DNA from: DASSBR01 sp035688265
GTDB taxonomy: Bacteria; Pseudomonadota; Gammaproteobacteria; Natronospirales; DASSBR01
NCBI GenBank assembly: GCA_035688265.1
Contig: DASSNE010000009.1
Coordinates: 1-64,000, forward strand
Length of the DNA stretch: 64,000 nucleotides
Reading direction: 5' to 3'
Part shown: positions 15,562 to 23,561 of the stretch, piece after piece
How positions within the stretch are numbered: the first letter of the stretch is position 1
How the letters are laid out: every line of letters starts with the position of its first letter
Notes under the pieces: model-generated
Databases searched by the model: none
Seen by the model: the letters and a program-made list of their open reading frames with translations, nothing else
Told to the model about the DNA's origin: nothing
Translations under genes and position numbers: made by a program

Positions 15562-17067
15562 ATAGGGGCTGATTGTCTGTGGCTTGAGCGGCTCGAGCGC
15601 CGGCCCTTCAATCACGCTGCCGTCGAGCCGGAAGCGACTGCCGTGGCACGGGCAGTCCCAGGTGCGTTCGGCATCGTTCCAGTGCACGTCGCAGCCCAGA
15701 TGCGTGCACGTCGCGCCAAGCACCGTCACTTGGCCCCGTTCGTCGCGGTACACCGCGAGCTTTTTGCCGCTGGTCTTGATCAGCCGGCCCTCGCCCGGTT
15801 GCACTTCATCCAGCCAGTCGCCCGCGTCCGCCGCGGTGACTTTCTTCGCCAGCTCGGCGATCACGTCCAGGTTCTGCTTGACGAACTGCTTGGCGGACTT
15901 GCCGGGCGTAAACCGGCTGGGCTTGTACAGGTCGCCCCAGCGGCTGTCGCGGCCGACGATTTCGTCGCTGATGATCGATGCCGCCAGCGTTCCGTACACG
16001 AGTCCGTCGGTGGCGAAGCCGGTCGCAAGGTACAGGTTCTCGTGGCGCGGACTCTCGCCAATGTAGGGCAGCATGTCACCGGCGCGATAATGCTGCGCCG
16101 ACCAGTGCCAGGCGATATCGGCGATGCCGAAGTGCTTGCGCGTGAAGCTTTCGAGCTGCTCGTAGCAGTCGGCGGTATGCTGCACTTTGCCCGTCTGGTG
16201 CTTGAGGCCGATCACCATCAGGTAACGCTCGCCGCCGGCTGCATACGAGCGGATCGAGTGCTTGGGCGTATCGGCGCTCCAGAAAATCCCTTCCGGATAA
16301 TTATTGGCCTTGAGGCGCGCCGCGAGACCGTACTCGCGTGCCGGCTGCATCGCCGTCTGCATCATGAAGACGCCCTTGGGCGTGTGCGTTGCCAGCACGA
16401 TGGCGTCCGCGCTGATCGCGCCGCGCGGCGTCGTCACCGTGCCGGCCTTGGCATCGATGCCGGTCGCCGGCGTGTGCTCGAAGATGCGGCAGTGGTCGCC
16501 CAGTCCGCGCGCCAGCCCGCGTACGTAGGCGAGCGGGTTGAGCTGTGCCTGGCCGGGGATTCGGACCGCGCGGTCGATCTCGAACGGCAGCGGCAGCCGG
16601 TCGACCAGGCTCGCCTCCAGGCCCACTTCGCGCGCGACCTCGTACTCGTGATCGACCGCATCGCGCGCATCCGCCGAGGCGTCGGCGGTGGCGTAAAGAT
16701 GCCAGTCGCGCGCGCCAAAGCCGCAGTCGATGCCGTATTCGCGCACGATCCTGCCGATTGTCTCGATCGCGCTCCGCCGCGACTGGACCACGCCCTTCAC
16801 CGTGTCGGCGTCCCATTTTTCCTTGATGCGGAACAGGTGCTCGTCGACCGTCGCGTACAGGTTGCCGGTCGATCCGCCGGTCGCGCTGCAGCCGATTTCG
16901 TGCGCCTCGACCAGCGCGACACGCCGGGCCGCACGGCTCAACTGCAGCGCCGTAGTCACGCCGGTAATGCCGCCGCCGACGACGGCGACATCGACGGCAA
17001 TATCCTCTTCGAGCGCGGGAAAGTCGGCGGGCGGCGACAGCGCCTGCCAGATCGATCTTGTATCCAT
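15556..17067 (-). CDS. FAD-dependent oxidoreductase with C-terminal Rieske domain
   Basis: I start it at ATG 17067, preceded by AAGGAGG; the frame is open further upstream but reads through the inverted-repeat element. The 503-aa protein has a DAO-type FAD domain (VAVVGGGITGVTTALQLS near residue 30) and a typical ATGFATDGLVYG segment. The C-terminal Rieske domain has CTHLGCDVHW and CPCHGSRFRLDG, the Cys-X-His ... Cys-X2-His ligands of a [2Fe-2S] centre. Such fusions occur widely as amine or proline-like oxidases of unknown substrate. Electrons presumably pass from FAD to the Rieske cluster. Confidence 0.93.
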   Translation of the reverse strand: MDTRSIWQALSPPADFPALEEDIAVDVAVVGGGITGVTTALQLSRAARRVALVEAHEIGCSATGGSTGNLYATVDEHLFRIKEKWDADTVKGVVQSRRSAIETIGRIVREYGIDCGFGARDWHLYATADASADARDAVDHEYEVAREVGLEASLVDRLPLPFEIDRAVRIPGQAQLNPLAYVRGLARGLGDHCRIFEHTPATGIDAKAGTVTTPRGAISADAIVLATHTPKGVFMMQTAMQPAREYGLAARLKANNYPEGIFWSADTPKHSIRSYAAGGERYLMVIGLKHQTGKVQHTADCYEQLESFTRKHFGIADIAWHWSAQHYRAGDMLPYIGESPRHENLYLATGFATDGLVYGTLAASIISDEIVGRDSRWGDLYKPSRFTPGKSAKQFVKQNLDVIAELAKKVTAADAGDWLDEVQPGEGRLIKTSGKKLAVYRDERGQVTVLGATCTHLGCDVHWNDAERTWDCPCHGSRFRLDGSVIEGPALEPLKPQTISPYS

Positions 17068-17097
17068 ATTTGGCCTCCTTGCCTTGTGGTCTTTCAG

Positions 17098-17335
17098 GGC
17101 GATATTCCCGAGTTTCAGCGCCCTGGAGAGTCGTCCGGGCAAGGCGCCGGGCCGAAAGCGTAGCCGCCTACGGTGAGGGCCGGCAACGCAGCACGGGCGG
17201 CTCTCCGGGGCGCCCGAAGGGAGATCGCCTGCCGGCCCCTGGCCGCGTTGCGGCAACTTGACATGGATGGCCATGCCGGCGTCACCGCGCCTTGCCAGGA
17301 ACCGGCAGGCGAACTCTGAAATCGGGAATATCGCC
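17098..17335. repeat. MITE-like element with about 20-bp terminal inverted repeats
   Basis: The left end reads GGCGATATTCCCGAGTTTCA (17098-17117). The right end, read on the other strand from 17335, is GGCGATATTCCCGATTTCAG, the same with one base missing. Both ends are followed inward by a related GGCAAGGCGC after 20-30 bases. The 238-bp interior is GC-rich and palindromic, with CAACGC and GCGTTG arms, and encodes nothing recognisable. It lies directly upstream of the oxidoreductase ribosome site. It looks like a non-autonomous mobile or dispersed element. Confidence 0.6.
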
Positions 17336-17407
17336 TAGAAAGACCACTTGTATAATAAAACCGCGCCGGAGGCCATAAAACTATGGTTTGTGCCGGAGGG
17401 TATTCGC

Positions 17408-17413
17408 TATAAT
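17408..17413 (+). promoter_or_regulatory. -10 box upstream of the Cys-rich small protein
   Basis: A perfect TATAAT lies 25 bases before the ATG at 17439. A second TATAAT is at 17351-17356, just outside the inverted-repeat element. Both lack convincing -35 boxes. Confidence 0.35.
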
Positions 17414-17438
17414 GGGGGCTCGAACCGATCCACCTGTG

Positions 17439-17738
17439 ATGAACCAGCAATCCAATCTTTACGACTCAGCCGCCCAGGAAGCGGTCGAGCTTGCCAATGG
17501 CATGGCCGACTCGCATCCCGAAGCCGACCTGTGGGACATCGCCGACGGCATGCTTGCCGGGGCGGTGCATTACTGGCTGTTTGCCAACAAGCCGTGCGGC
17601 GATCCGCGCTGCGAAGACTGCGCGCCGCTGTCCACGCCCGAAGGCCGCCTCGCTGAGCTCAAGCGGCTCGTAGCCCGTTTCGCCGAGGAAAGCGACTACT
17701 ATCATTCGCCGGACGATCTGTTGTCCGGCAGAGCTTGA
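17439..17738 (+). CDS. small Cys-rich hypothetical protein
   Basis: The 99-aa soluble protein starts at ATG 17439 (MNQQSNLYDSAAQEAV); the frame is open 17 codons earlier but that part reads through the promoter region. A helical N-terminal half contains HPEADLWDIADGMLAGAVHYWLF when pieced together from two overlapping windows. It is followed by a cysteine cluster PCGDPRCEDCAPL (C-x4-C-x2-C) that could bind a metal. The C-terminus is helical (RLAELKRLVARFAEESDYY). I do not recognise a named family. It stands alone and is followed by a REP doublet. Confidence 0.7.
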   Translation: MNQQSNLYDSAAQEAVELANGMADSHPEADLWDIADGMLAGAVHYWLFANKPCGDPRCEDCAPLSTPEGRLAELKRLVARFAEESDYYHSPDDLLSGRA

Positions 17739-17750
17739 GCCTGCTTCCGC

Positions 17751-17806
17751 TGTAGGAGCGAGCGTCGCTCGCGATTATTCAATTCGCGGCCAGCGCCGCT
17801 CCTACA
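17751..17806. repeat. REP doublet (REPIN-like)
   Basis: TGTAGGAGCG at 17751 and its complement CGCTCCTACA ending at 17806 enclose two hairpins, GCGAGC/GCTCGC and GCGGC/GCCGC. This is the usual form of a pair of inverted REP sequences in Pseudomonas/Xanthomonas-type genomes. The stop codon of the facing MFS gene (17802-17804) lies inside it. A single related unit is at 23495-23515. Confidence 0.75.
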
Positions 17807-18956
17807 ACTCTGCACGCCTGAGGTACGCCGCCAGCGGCACACTTAGGACAAATAACCCCGCCAGCGCCAGATACACCGGCAAAAAGCCGAAGTGCACCGC
17901 GGCCCACAGGCCGATGATCGGCCCGGCGCTGCCGCCGGCATCCCCGAATACCTGGTAAATCGCCGTCGCGCGGCCGCGCCGCGCGCGTGGCACCTTGTCG
18001 CCCATCAGTGCCAGCAGCGGGATGGTCATTGCGCCAGTGCCCGCGCCGATCAGCAGCAGCCCGACGAACATCAGCCAGAGCGACCCGGCGAAGCCGATCA
18101 GCGCGAAGCCCGCCGCGATCAGCAGCGCGGTGGGAATCAGCCACGTCGTGCGTTGCTCGCGACTGCCGAGCCAGCGGCCGACGCCGAGCGAGGCGATCGC
18201 GCGCCAGATCATCAGCACCGCCATCAGGACGCCGGCGCTGCCTTCGGCGCCGAGGCCCGGCAGGTACAAGTGGCGCTGCTCGACCAGCACCACCAGCGTC
18301 GCCAGCAGCACGCCCGATACCGTGAACAGCACCAGCGTGTTGTAACTCCAGATCGCGCGCAACAGCGGCTGGCGCAGCATGGCGCGCCAGCCGGGCTGCG
18401 GCGCATTCGCCTCCGGTGACGGCGGCGGCCGCACATTCGGAATGGCGATCAACGCGCCGAGCGCCGCCGCGAAGCTGAAACAGGCGGCGGTGGCGAAGGC
18501 CGCGTCGGCGGAAACGATGTCGGCCAGTAATCCGCCGACCAGCAGCCCGCCCGGCACGCCCAGGCTGATGGCGCTGCGCACGCGCGCGGTGACGAGCCCG
18601 CGGTCGCCGTGTCCCGACAGCGCCAGCACGGCCGCCAGAGAGCCGACGAACAATAGCGACGAGCCGACGCCCCAGATCACGCGGCCGATCAGGAACCAGG
18701 CCGCGGGTGCCGGAAAGTGCAGCGCACCGACATAGGCCAGCGCCCCCAGCCCTTCGATGAACAGTCCGGCGGTGACGGGCCATTTGCCGCCGTAACGGTC
18801 GGTCAGCGAGCCGACCACCGGGTTGAAACCCAGCCGCGTAATTCGATTTGCCGCCAGAATCAGGCCGACCAGCAACGACGACAGGCCGAGGCGTATCCCC
18901 AGCGTCGGCAGGATCGGAAATACGACGCCGCCGCCGATCCCGCCGAAGAAGGTCAT
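17802..18956 (-). CDS. MFS transporter
   Basis: The 384-aa protein has about twelve hydrophobic segments and the MFS loop motif NPVVGSLTDRYGGKW between segments 2 and 3, followed by the repeat motif RARRGRATAIYQVFGDAGGS in the second half. It is probably a proton-driven exporter of small molecules. The start is uncertain: ATG 18956 removes part of the first helix, while the frame upstream (S-R-R-I-A-I before the Met) looks coding and is open back to the TAG of the response-regulator gene. Only CTG is available there. It is downstream of the sigma-54 regulator on the same strand and probably co-transcribed. Confidence 0.85.
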   Translation of the reverse strand: MTFFGGIGGGVVFPILPTLGIRLGLSSLLVGLILAANRITRLGFNPVVGSLTDRYGGKWPVTAGLFIEGLGALAYVGALHFPAPAAWFLIGRVIWGVGSSLLFVGSLAAVLALSGHGDRGLVTARVRSAISLGVPGGLLVGGLLADIVSADAAFATAACFSFAAALGALIAIPNVRPPPSPEANAPQPGWRAMLRQPLLRAIWSYNTLVLFTVSGVLLATLVVLVEQRHLYLPGLGAEGSAGVLMAVLMIWRAIASLGVGRWLGSREQRTTWLIPTALLIAAGFALIGFAGSLWLMFVGLLLIGAGTGAMTIPLLALMGDKVPRARRGRATAIYQVFGDAGGSAGPIIGLWAAVHFGFLPVYLALAGLFVLSVPLAAYLRRAEL

Positions 18957-19001
18957 GATGGCGATGCGGCGGCTGGCGCTGGTGGCGGTGGTCGGCAGCT
19001 T

Positions 19002-20369
19002 CTACTCCTCGTCCAGATATCGATAAAGCGTGCGGCGGCTGATGCCCAGCAAAGCCGCCGCACGCCGCTTGTTACCCTGCGTCTGATCGAGTACGTGCCG
19101 CACGTAACGGCGGGTGACGTCAGCCAGCGGCGCCGGCGCGGAACCGGCCCGCAGCGGCTCCGGCAGCATTTCCGCGTCGGCTCGCGCGGCGTTTGCCCGG
19201 CGCATGCGAGCCGGCAGATGTTCAAGCTTAAGTTCGCTGTCGCGGCAGAACGTCACGGCGCGTTCCACCGCGTTTTGCAGTTCACGCACGTTGCCGGGGA
19301 ACGGGTAGTCTCCGAACCGTTGAAGCACGGCCGGCGAAATGTCGGGAGCATCCCGCCCCAGTGCAGCGGCGTAACGCTGCAGAAAGCGCCCGGCGAGCAG
19401 GTCCACGTCGTCGCCTCTTTCGCGCAGCGGCGGCACGCGGATGATGAAGGCTTCAAGACGAAAATAGAGGTCCTCGCGAAAACGGCCGTCCCAACGCAGC
19501 GCGTCCAGATCCCGATGCGTCGCCGTAACCACCCGCACGTCCACCTGATGATCCTCGCGCCCGCCGACGGGCCGGATACGCCCATCCTGCAGCACGCGCA
19601 GCAGCTTAGCCTGCAGCGGCGCGGGCATGTCGCCGATTTCGTCGAGAAACAGAACGCCGGCATCGGCCTGGTCGAACAGGCCGCGCCGCGCGCCCGCGGC
19701 ACCGGTGAAGGCCCCCGCCCGGTGGCCGAAAAATTCGCTTTCCAGCAGTTCGCCGGGAATGCTGGCGCAGTTCACGGCGAGGAACGGGCCGTCGCGCCGC
19801 GCGCTTTCGGCGTGCAGCGCGCGCGCCACCAGTTCCTTGCCGACGCCGCTTTCGCCGACGATCAAAACCGGCCCCTGGGCTTCCGCCACGACCCGAATCT
19901 GTTCGAACAATGTCCGCATCGGCGGGCTGTGCCCGAGCAGGCCGTGAAAACCGCTTTCGTCCAACAGACTGCGGAAGTGCCGGACTTGCGCGCGGGCCCT
20001 GTGATGTTCCAGCGCGCGCCCGATGCTGACCAGCAGGTGGTCAACGTCGAGCGGCTTGGTCAGGAAATCGTCCGCACCGGCCTTGAGCGCTTGCACCGCC
20101 GTATTGACGCTGCCGTAGGCGGTGATCATGACGAAAGCCGGGGGCGGGTCGAGGCGTCGCGCAGTTTGCAGCAGCGTCATACCGTCGCCGTCCGGCAACC
20201 GGAGGTCGCTCAGTACCAGCGCCGGCGGGTGCCGGTGCAAGGCGTCTTGCGTTGCTTTGACCGAGGCGGCGGTTTTCACACGGTACCCCGCGTCCTCCAG
20301 TTCCTCTCGGATCAGCGCGCTCAACGATGCGTCGTCTTCGACTATCAGTACATGCTCGCGCCTGCTCAT
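19002..20369 (-). CDS. sigma-54-dependent response regulator (NtrC family)
   Basis: The 455-aa protein has three domains. The receiver has the phosphorylation site Asp55 in LVLSDLRLPDG and Lys105. The AAA+ domain has Walker A GESGVGKE (172-179), the sigma-54-contact loop GAFTGA (219-224) and Walker B GVLFLDEIGDM. A Fis-type HTH at the C-terminus reads NKRRAAALLGISRRTLYRYL. All residues for activating RNA polymerase-sigma-54 are present. Its start overlaps the end of the histidine-kinase gene (ATGA), so they form a two-component pair. A -24/-12 promoter lies just beyond the kinase gene, pointing away, and is the obvious candidate target. Confidence 0.95.
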   Translation of the reverse strand: MSRREHVLIVEDDASLSALIREELEDAGYRVKTAASVKATQDALHRHPPALVLSDLRLPDGDGMTLLQTARRLDPPPAFVMITAYGSVNTAVQALKAGADDFLTKPLDVDHLLVSIGRALEHHRARAQVRHFRSLLDESGFHGLLGHSPPMRTLFEQIRVVAEAQGPVLIVGESGVGKELVARALHAESARRDGPFLAVNCASIPGELLESEFFGHRAGAFTGAAGARRGLFDQADAGVLFLDEIGDMPAPLQAKLLRVLQDGRIRPVGGREDHQVDVRVVTATHRDLDALRWDGRFREDLYFRLEAFIIRVPPLRERGDDVDLLAGRFLQRYAAALGRDAPDISPAVLQRFGDYPFPGNVRELQNAVERAVTFCRDSELKLEHLPARMRRANAARADAEMLPEPLRAGSAPAPLADVTRRYVRHVLDQTQGNKRRAAALLGISRRTLYRYLDEE

Positions 20370-21817
20370 ACCGGTTCCATCAGGGGCAGATCGATCCGGA
20401 AGCAGGCGCCGCCGGAACGGCAGGCGACGACGTCGATCCGGCCGTCATGATCCAGAACGATGCTTTGCGTCAATGCAAGACCCAGGCCAGTTCCGCCGGA
20501 TTCGCTCGCGGTGAAAAATGGCTCGAAAACGCGCTCCCGCAAGGCCGGTGGAATCCCCGGACCGTCGTCCTCGATGCTGAACTGCACTCGATCACCGACC
20601 CTTTCCCATTGCAGTTCCACGCGCCCGCCCGGCGTCGCACGCACGGCGTTGCGCAATAGATTGACGAATGCCTGCCGGATGCGCAGCGGTTCAACACCGA
20701 CGGTGCAGCCTGTCGGTCCTGCGCGTACGTTAATGGCCGTTCCGGCTGCTTGAGCGATATCGTTCACCGCCGCCGCTGCGTCATGCGCCAGTTTCGCGCA
20801 GGACTCGCGCCGGCGTCGCGCGGGGCCGTGCCGGGCCAATTCCAGGATTTGCCGGATGACGCCTCCGGCGCGTGCGACCTCGGCACGAATCGTCTCAAGT
20901 TCCCGTGCCGACGCAGCGGCATCCTTGCGGGACAGCCGTCGCGCCTTGCCGTCGATTACGCTCAGCGGTGCCCCCAGTTCGTGCGCGACGCCGGCTGCGA
21001 AGCGGCCCAGCATCGCCAGTTTTTCCGCTTGGCGCAGCCGTTCGGACAGGTCGGCCTCGATCTGGCGGCGTGCGGCGAGTTCGCGTTCCGCGGCGGCGAT
21101 GCTGTCAAGCATCGTGTTAAGCGAATCGGCGACCGCGGCGACTTCGCGCGGACCGGCGGTGGCGGCGCGCCGCTCTCGCTCGCCGCCGCGTACCCGCTGC
21201 ATCACGCCGGCAAGTCCGGCCAGATGACGACCGATCGCACGCTGATGACCAATGAGCACGATCCCGGCGATCATCGTCAGCATCGACAGGATGACGATGC
21301 CGGCGCCGATGCGCAGGCGTGTCAGCGTGACGTCGAAATCGCTGCGCCGCCGCGTCACCTGGAGCAGACCGATAATCCGGTTGCCGCTGTCGGTCAACGG
21401 CACGAAATAGGAGTACACCCGGCGACCTTCCACCTCGTCATATTCGCCGCTGCGCTCCCGTTGCGCCGCGAGCCGCAGCATGTGCCGGCCGGCGTGCGCG
21501 GGGCGGACACTGCCCGCCGCCGCCAAACGCCTGCCATGCATGTCATAGACGTAGGCACCATAGACCTTGGGAATGCTGAAGGCGGACTCCAGCGTCTCCT
21601 GAATCCGCCCATGCTCGCGGTGCGCGAGACCCTGGCTGACCGGCAGGCGGATTGCCCGCGCCACCAGTTGAACGTCCTCCTGCATACGCCGTTCGATGCC
21701 GTGTTCGACAAAACCCAGGCTCAGGTACACCGCCGTCGCGCTCAGTAGCGCCAGCGGCACGACGACGCTCGCCAGAAGCGACATCCGTAAGCTCGGACGC
21801 TGCCATAAATGAAACAT
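20366..21817 (-). CDS. membrane sensor histidine kinase
   Basis: The 483-aa protein has two membrane helices (about residues 13-33 and 171-190) around a periplasmic sensor of about 135 residues. A HAMP-like linker, the phospho-acceptor box GRFAAGVAHELGAPL (His279) and a full HATPase domain (N box FVNLLRNAVRATPGG, G1 DDGPGIPP, G2 GTGLGLALTQS) follow. It should phosphorylate the NtrC-type regulator with which it overlaps by four bases. The signal is unknown. Confidence 0.93.
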   Translation of the reverse strand: MFHLWQRPSLRMSLLASVVVPLALLSATAVYLSLGFVEHGIERRMQEDVQLVARAIRLPVSQGLAHREHGRIQETLESAFSIPKVYGAYVYDMHGRRLAAAGSVRPAHAGRHMLRLAAQRERSGEYDEVEGRRVYSYFVPLTDSGNRIIGLLQVTRRRSDFDVTLTRLRIGAGIVILSMLTMIAGIVLIGHQRAIGRHLAGLAGVMQRVRGGERERRAATAGPREVAAVADSLNTMLDSIAAAERELAARRQIEADLSERLRQAEKLAMLGRFAAGVAHELGAPLSVIDGKARRLSRKDAAASARELETIRAEVARAGGVIRQILELARHGPARRRRESCAKLAHDAAAAVNDIAQAAGTAINVRAGPTGCTVGVEPLRIRQAFVNLLRNAVRATPGGRVELQWERVGDRVQFSIEDDGPGIPPALRERVFEPFFTASESGGTGLGLALTQSIVLDHDGRIDVVACRSGGACFRIDLPLMEPV

Positions 21818-21906
21818 GTGTCAAGAATATACACTTGGTGCGCGCGCAAGCAATCACCCTGAATCGCAAGCCGTTGTTTATTGGGCCATTAGAAAAAACC
21901 TGCCGG

Positions 21907-21923
21907 TTGGCATCGAATTTGCT
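21907..21923 (+). promoter_or_regulatory. sigma-54 (-24/-12) promoter of the DUF4168 gene
   Basis: TTGGCATCGAATTTGCT matches the consensus YTGGCAC-N5-TTGCW: the GG and GC pairs are exactly 10 bases apart. The predicted start is about 11 bases downstream, giving a leader of about 30 bases with a CAGGAG ribosome site before ATG 21963. A CAAG-N8-CTTG dyad near 21822-21837 could be the activator site. Confidence 0.75.
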
Positions 21924-21962
21924 TGGACTTTGGGTGCATCTGAAACTTGACAGGAGAACATC

Positions 21963-22349
21963 ATGCGAAAAGCGTTATTGATCGCCATTACCGCTGTACT
22001 CTGCGCGTTGGGCGTGACAATGACCGCGGTCGCCGCGCCACAGTCCAGCGGCAATGCGATGCAGTCCCAGGCTCAGTCGTCAGTCAGTCAGGCCGAATTG
22101 CAAAAATTTGCCAATACGTACAAGGCCGTGACCATGATTCGCGACAAGTATCAAGCCAGGCTGCAACACGCGGACGACAAGCAGCAGGCGCAGAAGATCG
22201 CTACGCATGCAGAACAGGCGATGAAGGCGAGCATCGAGCAGCATGGCTTCACGATGAAGGAATACACGCGCGTCGTGCAAGCGATCAACAACGATCCGCA
22301 ATTGCAGCAGGAATTCGTGCAATTGACCGGCGGGACTGGCGGCCGCTGA
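21963..22349 (+). CDS. secreted DUF4168-type protein
   Basis: The 128-aa protein has a signal peptide (MRKALLIAITAVLCALGVTM, cleavage after AVAA). The short mature helical domain contains VSQAELQKFANTYKAVTMIR and EYTRVVQAINNDPQLQQEFV, the pattern of DUF4168 proteins. Function is unknown; it acts in the periplasm or outside. Its promoter is of the -24/-12 type, and the sigma-54 activator pair is divergent next to it, so expression is probably switched by that system. The acyltransferase frame follows 50 bases later. Confidence 0.85.
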   Translation: MRKALLIAITAVLCALGVTMTAVAAPQSSGNAMQSQAQSSVSQAELQKFANTYKAVTMIRDKYQARLQHADDKQQAQKIATHAEQAMKASIEQHGFTMKEYTRVVQAINNDPQLQQEFVQLTGGTGGR

Positions 22350-22399
22350 GCCGCATCGTATAGCGGAAATCCGCAGGTCGAAGGAAGTCAGGCCCATCT

Positions 22400-23479
22400 A
22401 TCGAACGGACGCAACCGAAAGACCGTACCGGCACGGTTGCCGGGAACCGCGGCGCGGGGCGGATCGCCAGCATCGATCTGCTCCGCGTCGCGGCGATTTT
22501 CGCCGTCATCGTCGTCCATACCGACCCGCTTGCGCATGAAGTCTTCGACGGCGGTGCTACTGGAATCGTCGAAGACATCATTGCGCTGAGCGCGCGGGTT
22601 TCGGTAGCCTATTTCTTCATCTTTGCCGGCTATTTTTTTCGCCGGAAAATTCGCGAAGGCGCCGCGCCGCTGCCGCTCTTCGCCGGTTACGGGCGGCGTC
22701 TGCTGCGCATCTGGCTGCTGTGGTCGGCGATCTATCTTGCCGTGGTGCTGATCGTGCCCAACTACGGCAATCTCGGCTATTTCGATGCCGTACTGGCCAA
22801 ATTCGGGCACGTTGCCGCGAATCCCCTGGAATGGGCGCTGCAGGGCGGAAAGCCGCATCTGTGGTTCCTGATGTCGCTCACGCAGTCGCTCGGCATTGCC
22901 GCCGTCTGCGCGCAGCTGCGCTCGCGTCACGCGCTTTTGATTTGCGGCGCGACATTTTATGTTTTCGGTCTGCTGATGGGGCCATATGCGACGGCTCCGT
23001 TCGGCCTGGCCATCGACTTCAATTCCCGCAACGGGCCGTTCATGAGCACGTTGCTGGTGGCGCTGGGATGGGAGATGGCGCAGCACGAATGGCGGGTTTC
23101 ATCCACGACTGCCGTGGTGTTGGCAGTAGTTGGCTGGGCCGGCTACCTCGGCGAAATGCACCTGATCCCATTTCTGTTCGGCAGCCTCAATATCGCTGAT
23201 TACGGCGTGTTTACGCCGCTTTATGCGATGGGCCTCGTGCTGTTCGCGTTCAGCCGGCCGCGGCTCGGCGCGCGCAGCATGTGGGCGAAAATGGGCGCGC
23301 GGTACGTATTGGGCATTTACGTCTGCCACTACTTGTTCGTGGAACCAATGTGGCCGCTGCACGCCTATTTCCGCAGCTACGCATGGGAGTTCGCCTTTCC
23401 GCTCATCGTGCTGGGATTGGCGACCGGTTTGACGGCTTTGCTCGACAGCAATAGGTTGACGCGCTATCTGGTGCGCTGA
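22400..23479 (+). CDS. membrane acyltransferase (family 3), start codon abnormal
   Basis: The frame is open from 22364 and encodes an integral membrane O-acyltransferase. The N-terminus RIASIDLLRVAAIFAVIVVH is the diagnostic first helix with its conserved Asp/Arg and catalytic-type His, followed by about nine more helices to residue 355. These enzymes move acyl groups onto sugars or lipids. No ATG, GTG or TTG exists in frame before this helix; the first GTG, at 22742, would delete two to three helices. An ATC at 22400 lies 12 bases after a GAAGGAAG and is marked as the nominal start. It may be a non-AUG start, a mutated gene or a sequence error. Confidence 0.7.
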   Translation: MERTQPKDRTGTVAGNRGAGRIASIDLLRVAAIFAVIVVHTDPLAHEVFDGGATGIVEDIIALSARVSVAYFFIFAGYFFRRKIREGAAPLPLFAGYGRRLLRIWLLWSAIYLAVVLIVPNYGNLGYFDAVLAKFGHVAANPLEWALQGGKPHLWFLMSLTQSLGIAAVCAQLRSRHALLICGATFYVFGLLMGPYATAPFGLAIDFNSRNGPFMSTLLVALGWEMAQHEWRVSSTTAVVLAVVGWAGYLGEMHLIPFLFGSLNIADYGVFTPLYAMGLVLFAFSRPRLGARSMWAKMGARYVLGIYVCHYLFVEPMWPLHAYFRSYAWEFAFPLIVLGLATGLTALLDSNRLTRYLVR

Positions 23480-23494
23480 ACTTGGGCCCAAGCA

Positions 23495-23515
23495 TCGCGG
23501 CGCGCCGCTCCTACA
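23495..23515. repeat. single REP unit
   Basis: TCGCGGCGCGCCGCTCCTACA matches one half of the REP doublet at 17751-17806, with a GCGGC/GCCGC hairpin. It follows the acyltransferase stop. Confidence 0.6.
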
Positions 23516-23561
23516 TCAGATACCGACGGGCTGCCGCAGCGCCCAATGCTATGATTTCACC

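Noticed and set aside
15643..17163. Long plus-strand frame over the FAD/Rieske gene
   Set aside because: No recognisable domains, while the minus strand has FAD and Rieske motifs.
17068..17274. N-terminal extension of the FAD/Rieske protein
   Set aside because: It reads through the inverted-repeat element; AAGGAGG precedes ATG 17067.
21947..22363. Second frame overlapping the DUF4168 gene
   Set aside because: It lacks a signal peptide and family pattern; the other frame has a ribosome site and signal peptide.
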